Shown here: positions 14,658 to 22,030 of the stretch, one piece after another | Numbering within the stretch: position 1 is the first letter of the stretch | How the letters are laid out: every line of letters begins with the position of its first letter | Origin: Bacteroidales bacterium UBA5762 | GTDB lineage: Bacteria > Bacteroidota > Bacteroidia > Bacteroidales > TTA-H9 | Direction: 5' to 3' | NCBI GenBank assembly: GCA_002418865.1 | Contig: DIEY01000085.1 | Coordinates: 1 to 24,589 of the forward strand | DNA: 24,589 nt | Notes under the pieces: generated by a model | The model's database searches: none | Told to the model about the DNA's origin: nothing | The model's input: the letters and a program-made list of their open reading frames with translations, nothing else | Program-made: the position numbers and the translations under genes

Positions 14658-15505
14658 ATTGTTGGTAAAGTGTGCTCCTCGAATTTCATGCTATGTGCGT
14701 AGGCTTTATTTATAATTACTTGTGCAATGTATTTTGCTGCTTCCTCGCGCACGGGAGCAAAACTGGGCCAATCATTTAAATCGATGATATAAATTCTGCC
14801 ATCAGAGGTTACAATAGCGTCTCCACCATAAATATCAACATTAAGAACTTCAGCACATAGAGCAGCCAAATATTTCAACTTGTCTTCATCAATTGGAATA
14901 GCTTTAGTGCTATCATGAAAATACCAACGAAAGAATGGTGTATTTTTTACAGCATAAAATTTAACGACGGGACCATCGAGGTGCTGTTGAATAACTGCGC
15001 TATGAATGCCTCTTTGTAGATATTCGAGAACAATTTCGTTGAGTTCTTCAAAACTATAGGCAATGGTTACATCCTCACGATGTATGGCATGCACATCACC
15101 TCGTTTAATCCAAACTTTAAAGGGATTAGAAGCAAAGGGTATTTCAGGTAAGGGTTTGTCGGTTTCAATAACTATGGAAGAAGGTATAGGAATATTAGCG
15201 GCAGGTAATAAAGTAGCGAAATTGTCACGATAACAGTTGAGAATACCTTCTGTAGGGTTGATAATTAAAGCACCTTTGGCTTCTAATTCTTGCAAAACAT
15301 GGAGAGAACGAGTTCCACGTATCATATTGAAAATAAATGGTGTCCTAATCAATTCAGGCCTAATTTCGTCTTCGTCATAAATTGTAACGCTATGTCCATG
15401 CTTTTCCAACTCTTCAATGGTTAACTGAAATATTCTGGCATCGTTGGTAACATGATTGGGTGAGTATCTTTTCCCCCTCGATATAGCAGTAAAGTGTAAA
15501 TTCAT
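14654..15505 (-). CDS. ATP-grasp enzyme resembling inositol-phosphate kinases (ITPK/RimK fold)
   Basis: 283 residues. ATP-grasp elements: NPTEGILNCYRDNFATLL (83-100), VWIKRGD with Lys134, DGPVVKFYAVKN (178-189) with Lys182, and metal ligands Asp229 (GGDAIV), Asp242 and Asn244 in IDLNDWPSF. The DGPxxKFYxV block and the IDLNDWPSF ending recall the 'HGxxxKvYxVG' and 'IDINxFPxY' blocks of inositol-tris/tetrakisphosphate kinases, and also RimK-type amino-acid ligases. Its ATG overlap with a CDP-alcohol phosphotransferase and its operon with MIPS suggest that it acts on the inositol head group, either phosphorylating it or attaching an amino acid. That step is inferred. It begins 20 bases after the TetR gene. 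Confidence 0.8.
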   Translation of the reverse strand: MNLHFTAISRGKRYSPNHVTNDARIFQLTIEELEKHGHSVTIYDEDEIRPELIRTPFIFNMIRGTRSLHVLQELEAKGALIINPTEGILNCYRDNFATLLPAANIPIPSSIVIETDKPLPEIPFASNPFKVWIKRGDVHAIHREDVTIAYSFEELNEIVLEYLQRGIHSAVIQQHLDGPVVKFYAVKNTPFFRWYFHDSTKAIPIDEDKLKYLAALCAEVLNVDIYGGDAIVTSDGRIYIIDLNDWPSFAPVREEAAKYIAQVIINKAYAHSMKFEEHTLPTI

Positions 15506-15525
15506 AGTTGATAATTTACTTATAT

Positions 15526-16158
15526 TTAGTTATATGTAGAATTTGAAAATTTAATTTCCTGATCTTCGGCTGTGTCGAGTTCTTTTAATCCTTTTTCAGT
15601 AGCTATCCCCCTGAAGTAATTAACAATTAAGTTTTTATATATATTTTTTCTATCTATGCGAGTAGCTTCATCAAGTTCGATAGAAAAGGCCAGTTTAAAT
15701 AATTCAAGTATCACTCGACTAACGAAAGTGATATGCACATCAGCCCTTATAAGACCATTTTTTATACTTTCTTTTAAAAAATAGAGAATCTCACTCATTT
15801 TCATCTTTTCGTTCCGATCGTTGATATGTTCCCATAAACTAGGGAAAAACTTTTGGAAATCGAGATAGAAGTCGGGATGAAAACGTTGTAGAGATTGGAT
15901 ATGAAATTCTTCAAGCTTTTTTATTGTTTCGAGAAAACAATTAGAGTTTTGCCGAATTTGACGCAGCGTTGTGAGGTTTTCTTCGGTAATTTTATCCATA
16001 CATGCTTTCAAAAGCTCGGCTTTATTAGTAAAAATTTCATAAATGGTTCGTTTGGAGACACCAGCGTGACTGGCTATTTCATCCATCGTAACTGACTTAA
16101 TTCCATCTTGTTGGAATAAATCGATTGCCGTATCTATGATCTTTTGCTTCGTCTCCAT
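15526..16158 (-). CDS. TetR/AcrR-family transcriptional regulator
   Basis: 210 residues from METKQKIIDTAIDLF; an ATG 11 codons earlier (16191) gives residues atypical of the family. The helix-turn-helix is textbook: GIKSVTMDEIASHAGVSKRTIYEIFTNKAELLKAC (about residues 19-53). The C-terminal helical part (about 70-190) would bind an unknown ligand, possibly a lipid or acyl compound given the neighbours. It is the first gene of the ATP-grasp/phosphotransferase/flippase/HAD/MIPS unit, 20 bases ahead of the ATP-grasp gene. A palindromic site lies just upstream, so it probably represses its own operon in response to a membrane signal (inference). Confidence 0.93.
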   Translation of the reverse strand: METKQKIIDTAIDLFQQDGIKSVTMDEIASHAGVSKRTIYEIFTNKAELLKACMDKITEENLTTLRQIRQNSNCFLETIKKLEEFHIQSLQRFHPDFYLDFQKFFPSLWEHINDRNEKMKMSEILYFLKESIKNGLIRADVHITFVSRVILELFKLAFSIELDEATRIDRKNIYKNLIVNYFRGIATEKGLKELDTAEDQEIKFSNSTYN

Positions 16159-16180
16159 AAACTTGTTACGATTGGGGGCG

Positions 16181-16221
16181 TAAAAGTACAAAACTTTTCT
16201 GGTATGTAAAGTTTTCTTTAC
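16181..16221 (-). promoter_or_regulatory. Candidate TetR operator and promoter
   Basis: GTAAAG-TTTT-CTTTAC (16206-16221) is a perfect 6+6 palindrome. AAAACTTT (16190-16197) and AAAGTTTT (16208-16215) form a second, overlapping inverted repeat. On the minus strand TACTTTTA (16181-16188) differs by one base from the -7 consensus TAnnTTTG and lies 23 bases before the TetR ATG. Palindromes overlapping the -7/-33 region are what an autoregulating TetR would bind. The rest of the gap to 16330 holds only a short AT-rich hairpin (16271-16285). Confidence 0.45.
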
Positions 16222-16330
16222 GAAATTGTAAATTTAATTTAAAGAAGGGGAGAGGAACTATTTTTTAAGTGATTATAAGATAATCTTTTATCGCTCTTAG
16301 AATCCTTAAATAATAATAATAAATAATTGC

Positions 16331-17023
16331 TTAATTGAGGAGGAGTTCTGCTTGAGCTATATCGCTTTTATGGTCGATATCAATTACTTTACCTACGTTG
16401 CAAGCCATAAGGCTGCATCTTTGTTTCAGCAGAAAACGCTGGAATTGCCGCATGCGAGTCATACCTTGTTGCATGGCTTTATCGAGTAAATCGACTATAT
16501 GAGGCTTGAAATAATAAAACCCGGCACTTACTAAAGAAGAACTAAGTTGCGACTCGGGAAACGCCAAAATTTGCATATCAGCATTGGTAAGTATCCAAAC
16601 GGGATTCTCATCATCTACATAGTTGGTTGCAGCCATAATGCCATCGGCTTGCAAATGAATGTGAATACATTCTATGAAATTGCGAAACGATTCTTCTGTA
16701 TAAACAGGATCGACGGTGGTTAAAATAAAATCATCGTCACGAAGATAAGGGCTAAGTTCATAGAAACTATGCATGGAACCGGGAGTCGATTTAACGATTA
16801 GCTTTAGGTTAATGCCATAATCTTTATTTTCGAACCATTGAGCAAGCTCGGGATAAATGTCATTTACGATAATGCAAACCTGGTTGAAGTCATAACGTTT
16901 TGCCCTGAAAATAAGTCGGTCAATCAGTGTCATTCCCCCAATTTCGATTAAAGGTTTGGGAATTAGGATGCCTTCTTCGCGTAAGCGGCTGCCTTCTCCA
17001 GCGGCTATAATAGCAAATTTCAT
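16331..17023 (-). CDS. Nucleotidyltransferase (sugar-/polyol-phosphate NTP transferase)
   Basis: 230 residues. The N-terminal signature AAGEGSRLREEG with Lys23 in KPLIEIGG is that of the GT-A-like nucleotidyltransferase family (RmlA, GlmU and cytidylyltransferase types). Asp105 (LTTVDPVY) and Asp215/Asp217 (GKVIDIDHKSDIAQAE) stand where the two metal-binding acidic groups are expected. There is no C-terminal left-handed helix, so it is a single-domain enzyme of the size of inositol-phosphate cytidylyltransferases. It is the last gene of the unit that starts with the first CDP-alcohol phosphotransferase, 12 bases after the LysE-like gene. Given MIPS nearby, formation of CDP-inositol is the favoured role, but a sugar-phosphate substrate is not excluded. 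Confidence 0.8.
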   Translation of the reverse strand: MKFAIIAAGEGSRLREEGILIPKPLIEIGGMTLIDRLIFRAKRYDFNQVCIIVNDIYPELAQWFENKDYGINLKLIVKSTPGSMHSFYELSPYLRDDDFILTTVDPVYTEESFRNFIECIHIHLQADGIMAATNYVDDENPVWILTNADMQILAFPESQLSSSLVSAGFYYFKPHIVDLLDKAMQQGMTRMRQFQRFLLKQRCSLMACNVGKVIDIDHKSDIAQAELLLN

Positions 17024-17035
17024 TTCGAGAATGAA

Positions 17036-17872
17036 TTATGTAAGCAGGTCGATGCCACGGCCTAAAAGATAAAATGAAATGCCTATAAGAATATAACCTA
17101 GTGTCCTGATAATATTCGTAAGCATTTTGATGTTAATACGATGCCGGTTTTTTACTAAAAAGGAAACAAACAGGTAGAACCAGCTAATGCTACCAATAGA
17201 CACGAAAAAAGCATAAAGAGCAGAGAGCGTATAATGATACCAGCGTGTTTTAGTTGTATTTTGCCTTGATGGAGGTTGATCGAGAGCAGTGCTTTGCTGG
17301 GGTGGTGGAATACTATCGATGACAGTAGGAGAAAACATTGATGGTTTTTGAACTAATGACTGATCGACGGCATTTATACTTTGCTGGAAAGAATCTTCGA
17401 GGCCTCCCATGTTGAATCCAAGAGATGCTACCAACGAAAAAGTGATAAAGGTTGATGAAAGCCATCCAAAAAAAAGCGTAGGATTTAAAAAATTTAGAAA
17501 TAAACCGGTGCGAAATCCTCCACGATTGTGATATTTACTTTTGAGTATGGTGTCATCGTTCAGATTTTCTGCTTTTAACTGGGTTTTAGTAATCCTGTAT
17601 CCTATGATGAACACAAAGACGGCTCCAACCATTAAGATATATGGGATAGCAGGTTCATACAACTCGTAGAAATGGGTTAATCCAAGCATGGAAATAAAAA
17701 CATAGAAAAAATCGGCAAAGGATGCTCCTATGGCTGCTTTCAGACTATACCAGAACTTTCCTTTAAGCGCATTAGAAGTAATTAAAATACTTATAGGGCC
17801 AGCAACAGGCACTGAAAAAATAAATCCTGCCAATAAACCTACAATCGATATGGTAACGAAATTGCTGACCAA
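17036..17872 (-). CDS. LysE/RhtB-family transporter with a hydrophilic insert
   Basis: 278 residues, longer than the roughly 205-220 usual for LysE/RhtB exporters. The N-terminal half is typical: GFIFSVPVAGPISILITSNALKGKFWYSLKAAIGASFADFFYVF (about 16-59) with the conserved GP and the A-x-GA-x-x-x-D helix, then the NFLNPTLFFGWL loop (127-138). The excess length comes mainly from residues 155-210, rich in Pro, Gln and Ser, which separate the first helices from the last two. The family exports amino acids and related small amines. It lies between two nucleotidyltransferase genes with gaps of 11-12 bases. A link to head-group precursors such as an amino-alcohol, or to lipid export, is a guess from position. 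Confidence 0.82.
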   Translation of the reverse strand: MVSNFVTISIVGLLAGFIFSVPVAGPISILITSNALKGKFWYSLKAAIGASFADFFYVFISMLGLTHFYELYEPAIPYILMVGAVFVFIIGYRITKTQLKAENLNDDTILKSKYHNRGGFRTGLFLNFLNPTLFFGWLSSTFITFSLVASLGFNMGGLEDSFQQSINAVDQSLVQKPSMFSPTVIDSIPPPQQSTALDQPPSRQNTTKTRWYHYTLSALYAFFVSIGSISWFYLFVSFLVKNRHRINIKMLTNIIRTLGYILIGISFYLLGRGIDLLT

Positions 17873-17883
17873 TTTTAAACAAA

Positions 17884-18627
17884 TTAATAAATGTGAATAT
17901 TCACAAATTTATTCGCCGCATGCCAGTCGGCTTCGGTATCTATTTCCATGCTATTATAGGGAGCAATATCCATGGCATAAATTTTTTCTCCTTGATGAAT
18001 CAATTCTTCGAAAGCCGATTCATAAAATTCATCCATTTGATGCTGTTGGTGAATTTGTTGATGAAGAATATGATAAAGCATATGAGTTGTTGGTTCTGAA
18101 AAGCGATGTATCCCTACCGACTCTCCTGTGGCCAAAATAGGTTTGATATCCTTGCTTATTTCTATAATATAATTGTCTTGGGTAAGTCTCACTTTGATTT
18201 CTTCGCTTGTTAAAAAGTTTTTATGTGCTTTGTTAAAGGCCAAAGTATTTTCTTCTTCACAGAGTAATAGTTTCTTTAAGATTAGTGAGTCAAACACAAT
18301 ATCACCGTCTAAGAGGAGCAAGCTGTGTCCCTCAAGCGCTTTTTGAGTGAGCAATAATGAGTAGGCATTATTGGTAAATTCATACTCCGCATTATACACA
18401 AACTCAATAGAGAGCTGGGGATAGTTTTTTCGCACATACTGTTGAATTTGTGCAGCCTCAAAACCAACAACGATCACGATTTCAGATATTTGATTTTCAC
18501 TCAAGCTTTCAAGAGTCATCCCTAAAATGGTCTTATTCCCAATTTTAAGTAAACTTTTGGGTGTATAATTGGTAATGGGTTTTAATCTTTGAGCTAATCC
18601 TGCTGCTAAAATTACTGCTTTGGTCAT
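17884..18627 (-). CDS. LicC-like cytidylyltransferase (phosphocholine/phosphoethanolamine type)
   Basis: 247 residues from the ATG at 18627; a longer frame to 18750 runs into the upstream gene and its extra residues are not family-like. The signature AAGLAQRLKPITNYTPKSLLKIG includes Lys24. N79 with TNNAYSL (85-91) matches the 'NxxYxxTNNxxSL' block of LicC-type phosphocholine and related cytidylyltransferases. LLDGDIVF (106-112, Asp107/Asp109) and MEIDTEADW (227-235) supply the metal-binding acids. These enzymes make CDP-alcohols from CTP and an alcohol phosphate. The gene follows the CDP-alcohol phosphotransferase gene by 11 bases, so this enzyme probably makes that protein's substrate. The TNN block favours an amino-alcohol phosphate, but inositol phosphate is possible. 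Confidence 0.85.
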   Translation of the reverse strand: MTKAVILAAGLAQRLKPITNYTPKSLLKIGNKTILGMTLESLSENQISEIVIVVGFEAAQIQQYVRKNYPQLSIEFVYNAEYEFTNNAYSLLLTQKALEGHSLLLLDGDIVFDSLILKKLLLCEEENTLAFNKAHKNFLTSEEIKVRLTQDNYIIEISKDIKPILATGESVGIHRFSEPTTHMLYHILHQQIHQQHQMDEFYESAFEELIHQGEKIYAMDIAPYNSMEIDTEADWHAANKFVNIHIY

Positions 18628-18638
18628 GGTAAGAAATA

Positions 18639-19535
18639 TTAGTTGATGGTTGGATTGGGGTTTGAAATCAAATGAAGTGATTTTAGCTTTTTGTTTTGTA
18701 TCAAAACCAGCAATAGCCAGTAAATATTCATAGGAACTACGATGATCCATGCTGCTATATCAGGCCGCATAAAAATACAACTCACAATAATAATAGTAAT
18801 ATGAGTGGTAGGGCCCAAAAATGTCCATGCTTTCATAAGTTTTCTGAACTTTCTGTAATAAATGCCTGGATCATAAATAAAATTTGGGTTTTTAGGTGGT
18901 TTATGAAAAAAACGGGAAATGTTTAAATACACTAGATATGTGTTAAGAACAAAACGTTCGAACCATGTACCAGGAATGTTTCTCAGGCGATGAAGCTCCA
19001 ATTTGTAATATTCAAGATCGTTGCTCAGTTGATGAGGCCTGCCCCATGCATGATGGGTAAATCGAAAACGTTCCGAATCAATGACAATAGAGTGAATGAT
19101 ATTGAAAAGGGCTGCAAGAACAAGAAGGACCCACCACACAGCTGGGTTGGAAACATAATTAACATATCCGATGCCGATTCCTGTATAAATGGCAATGCCT
19201 GCTACATAATCAGCTGCACCATCCAAAATTTTACCCGCAACCGATGAACTTCTTTTTATTCTTGCCAATTGACCATCACTGCAATCTAAAACATTGAACA
19301 GAAAGTAAAAGAATGCTCCCCACAAGAATGCCTGAGGTGTTCCTATTGAAAATACATATCCGCTACAAATGCCGCATATCATAGCCAAAACTGTAAGTTG
19401 ATTGGGTGTAATGCCTATGGGCTGGACTGCTTTGGCTACTATAAATCCTAAAGGCCGAAAAATCCACAAATCAAAATACTCCTCGATTTCTAAAGCCTTG
19501 AGCGAAGCCTTATATTCTCGGCTATTTACAAGCAT
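18639..19535 (-). CDS. CDP-alcohol phosphotransferase with intact CAP motif
   Basis: 298 residues. The CAP motif is complete: D84-CS-D87-G-QL-A-R92, G101, D105 and D109 (KILDGAADY), so it should be an active magnesium-dependent phosphotransferase in the inner membrane. The preceding GITPNQLT turn is typical of the family. A long hydrophilic stretch with YYKLELHRLRNIPGTWFERF (about residues 175-240) separates the CAP core from two final helices, the same plan as in the paralogue at 13737-14657. It is the first gene of its unit, with a candidate -7 box just upstream and a LicC-like cytidylyltransferase 11 bases downstream. The acceptor could be dihydroceramide or diacylglycerol. The head group depends on the partner enzyme and is not known. 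Confidence 0.88.
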   Translation of the reverse strand: MLVNSREYKASLKALEIEEYFDLWIFRPLGFIVAKAVQPIGITPNQLTVLAMICGICSGYVFSIGTPQAFLWGAFFYFLFNVLDCSDGQLARIKRSSSVAGKILDGAADYVAGIAIYTGIGIGYVNYVSNPAVWWVLLVLAALFNIIHSIVIDSERFRFTHHAWGRPHQLSNDLEYYKLELHRLRNIPGTWFERFVLNTYLVYLNISRFFHKPPKNPNFIYDPGIYYRKFRKLMKAWTFLGPTTHITIIIVSCIFMRPDIAAWIIVVPMNIYWLLLVLIQNKKLKSLHLISNPNPTIN

Positions 19536-19561
19536 TTGTTAGCAAATAATAATGAGTTATA

Positions 19562-19569
19562 CAAAAATA
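19562..19569 (-). promoter_or_regulatory. -7 promoter box before the first CDP-alcohol phosphotransferase gene
   Basis: Read on the minus strand the sequence is TATTTTTG, a match to TAnnTTTG, 27 bases before the ATG at 19535. With the 182-base gap after the GNAT-like gene it supports a separate transcript for the phosphotransferase, LicC-like, LysE-like and nucleotidyltransferase unit. No good -33 element at the usual spacing. Confidence 0.45.
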
Positions 19570-19669
19570 TAAAATTTAAATCTTAATCGCAGTTTGACAA
19601 ACTTCATTTGCGTAATATCTTATGGTTACACTAGTGGTTAAAAAGAAGGGAAGGGTATTTCCATGTGTA

Positions 19670-19690
19670 CCAAGCATTAAAAATGTTTGG
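19670..19690 (-). terminator. Small hairpin after the second GNAT-like gene
   Basis: CCAAGCATT and AATGTTTGG pair over 9 bp (one G-U) around a 3-base loop, 28 bases past the stop of the minus-strand GNAT-like gene. It may end the spt unit. There is no strong U-run, so the call is weak. Confidence 0.35.
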
Positions 19691-19717
19691 ATAAGTTCTC
19701 ATCAGAATGAAGTTTAA

Positions 19718-20839
19718 TTAGATATGCTTGATATAGGCTCTTCTGCGTTTGTGTTGGCGTTTAGGAAACATATCCCATTGACGCCTTACCATTACATTAT
19801 TCTCGAGCTCTACATTGCTTTCAGCCTTTTTAATACCAAATTTTTGGTATTTGGGAATAAGATCGATGAATAAAAGTGAATTAACTCCTTTTCCTTGAAG
19901 GTTAGGACGGACGGCAGTCAGATAAAAATCGACCGTATCGTTTTTTTTCATGGCTTGCAATATGTGAATAAACCCTAATGGGAAAAGCTTCCCTTTAGCT
20001 TTTTGAACGGATTTACTTAATGATGGCATAGTGATGCCAAAAGCGACAACCTTATCGTTTTCATCAACAACTACTGAGACGAAATCGAGCACAATGAAAG
20101 AAAAATACATTTTAGTGTAATATTCAATTTGTGCATCAGTAAGCGGCACGAAGCCATATAAGGGACGAAAGGCATCGTTGAGCACTTCAAAAATCTGATG
20201 TGCATATTTCAAGAGTTCATTCTTCTTCTTAAATTGTAAAATTCTCAGCTTGTAACGTTCTTGGACAATTTGGGCAACCTTTATAAATTTTTCAGGTATG
20301 CTGACTTGAGCATCGAGTTCGTATTCGAGCCAGTCTGCATCTTTTTGATAACCTGCGTTTTCAGTGTGTAAAGGGTAATAAGGATGGTTATAATAAGTGG
20401 CAATCGTTCCTAATTCTTCGAAACCCTCAATAAGCATTCCTTCTTTGTCCATGTCGGAAAATCCCAAAGGCCCTTGTACCGCCCTCATCCCTTTACTTTT
20501 TGCCCAGTTCTCAACTTGTGCAAATAAAGCACTGGAAACTTCGTAATCATCTATAAAATCTAACCATCCAAAGCGAGCATTCTGCTCGTTCCATATCTGA
20601 TTGGCCTTATGATTGATGATACCTGCAACTCGCCCAACGGCTTTCCCATCTTTATAGGCCATCCAAAGCTTGGCTTCACAAAACTCATAAGCGGGGTTTT
20701 TCTTAGGATCGAGTGCATTGACTTCATCAAATATCAAAGGCGGAACCCAATAACGATTCCCTTTATAAAGTGAAAAAGGGAAAACAACAAACTTCTTGAT
20801 ATTTTTTCGTCCGCAAACCTCCTTGATTTCAATGGCCAT
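19718..20839 (-). CDS. GNAT-like acyltransferase, second copy (candidate ceramide N-acyltransferase)
   Basis: 373 residues. It belongs to a family of long acyl-CoA N-acyltransferase-fold proteins with an N-terminal FPxxLYxGNxxWVPPLxxDE block, AYKDGKAVGRVAGIIN (about 61-76), ARFGWLDFIDD and GPLGFSDMD. The GNAT acyl-CoA loop appears late as Q315-GKG318 (RPNLQGKGVNSLLF), and the C-terminus is a conserved basic stretch (FPKRQHKRRRAYIK). It is a clear paralogue of the neighbour at 20852-22006, 12 bases away. The bacterial ceramide synthase of Caulobacter is, as far as I recall, a protein of this general acyltransferase type encoded near serine palmitoyltransferase. Position after spt supports N-acylation of the sphingoid base, but the substrate is inferred. 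Confidence 0.75.
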   Translation of the reverse strand: MAIEIKEVCGRKNIKKFVVFPFSLYKGNRYWVPPLIFDEVNALDPKKNPAYEFCEAKLWMAYKDGKAVGRVAGIINHKANQIWNEQNARFGWLDFIDDYEVSSALFAQVENWAKSKGMRAVQGPLGFSDMDKEGMLIEGFEELGTIATYYNHPYYPLHTENAGYQKDADWLEYELDAQVSIPEKFIKVAQIVQERYKLRILQFKKKNELLKYAHQIFEVLNDAFRPLYGFVPLTDAQIEYYTKMYFSFIVLDFVSVVVDENDKVVAFGITMPSLSKSVQKAKGKLFPLGFIHILQAMKKNDTVDFYLTAVRPNLQGKGVNSLLFIDLIPKYQKFGIKKAESNVELENNVMVRRQWDMFPKRQHKRRRAYIKHI

Positions 20840-20851
20840 TGTGGTTAGAAT

Positions 20852-22006
20852 TTATATACTATCGTTTGTTCTGGTACTACTGAGGAAATATTTTTGATAG
20901 CATCTCCGGCTTTTATGTTGGCGATGTGAGAAATGGCTCCAGAGCGACTGTACGGAAAAATTACTCTCATATTCAACGTTGCTTTCTGCATAGCGAAACC
21001 CTCGTTCTATAATCTTTTTACCAATCTCATACATCAAAACTGAACTAATACCCTTACGAATGTATCCAGGACGAACTCCAATATAATACATATCTACAAC
21101 ATCGGTTTTTTTGTGTTCTCCTTTAAAAATAAGCCATTTGAGACGAAGTGAGTTGCCTTTTGATTTAATGAACACATCGCTATAGGAAGGCATGGTTAAT
21201 CCAAAGGCTATTACTCTATTAGATTCATCGGTTATAATAGAGATAAGTTCTGGATCGATTAGATATTTGTATCTGGAAATATAAAAATCGCCAATTTCTT
21301 TTGTAATGGGTACGAAACCATAAACCAACCCATAAATCTGATTAACAATTTCGAAAATTTGATTAAGGTAGGAAAAGGCTTGGTTAATGTTATTAAATGA
21401 TAGCGCTTTTAATTTATATCGCTGGGTGACATATTGAGCGGTTTGTTCTAACTTGGGAGGTATAGATTGGGGTATATCTATTTGATATTCAATCCAGTCT
21501 GCATCTTTTCTGTATCCTAAGTCTTCTATATATTTTTGATAGTAAGGATAATTGTAACGTCCCAATAGAGTAGCTTTATATTCGAATCCTTTGATAAGCA
21601 AACCTGGAACATCCAAATCGGTGAAACCCAAAGGACCATTGATGGCTTCCATACCATTTTGAATAGCCCAGTTTTCAACGGTCTCTAATAATTTAGCTAC
21701 CACTTCGGGATCATCTATAAAATCTATCCATCCAAATCGTGCATAGCGTTTGCCCCATTTATAAATAAATTCATTATTGATAATACCGGCAATACGCCCT
21801 ACTACTTTCCCATCTCTAAATGCCAGCCAATATGCCGTTTTGCAATCTTTAATTACCGGATTATGTCGGGCAGAAAGAGTTATCAATTCATCTTCTACAA
21901 TAACCGGCACATAATGAGGATCCCCCTGATATAAGATATTGGGAAAACTAACGAATTTTTTCAGATCATTGAGCGTTTTTACCGGTTTAATATCTATTGT
22001 ATTCAT
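20852..22006 (-). CDS. GNAT-like acyltransferase, first copy (candidate ceramide N-acyltransferase)
   Basis: 384 residues from the ATG at 22006; a TTG at 22021 is less likely. It shares the whole domain plan with the next gene: FPNILYQGDPHYVPVIVEDE, AFRDGKVVGRIAGIIN, ARFGWIDFIDD, GPLGFTDLDVPG, KDADWIEYQID and the C-terminal AESNVEYESNF...RQHKSRR block. The acyl-CoA loop is weaker here (R317-K-G319 in PGYIRKGISS, without the QGKG of the paralogue). The two probably arose by tandem duplication and may have different acyl donors or acceptors. It lies 24 bases after the serine palmitoyltransferase gene, which suggests a step in sphingolipid acylation. Confidence 0.75.
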   Translation of the reverse strand: MNTIDIKPVKTLNDLKKFVSFPNILYQGDPHYVPVIVEDELITLSARHNPVIKDCKTAYWLAFRDGKVVGRIAGIINNEFIYKWGKRYARFGWIDFIDDPEVVAKLLETVENWAIQNGMEAINGPLGFTDLDVPGLLIKGFEYKATLLGRYNYPYYQKYIEDLGYRKDADWIEYQIDIPQSIPPKLEQTAQYVTQRYKLKALSFNNINQAFSYLNQIFEIVNQIYGLVYGFVPITKEIGDFYISRYKYLIDPELISIITDESNRVIAFGLTMPSYSDVFIKSKGNSLRLKWLIFKGEHKKTDVVDMYYIGVRPGYIRKGISSVLMYEIGKKIIERGFRYAESNVEYESNFSVQSLWSHFSHRQHKSRRCYQKYFLSSTRTNDSI

Positions 22007-22030
22007 GATAGACTTACACAAATTTTCACT

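Noticed and set aside
16271..16285. GATTAT-AAG-ATAATC hairpin as terminator of the nucleotidyltransferase gene
   Set aside because: The stem is only 6 AT-rich base pairs, and the T-run is on the plus strand, where there is no gene to terminate.
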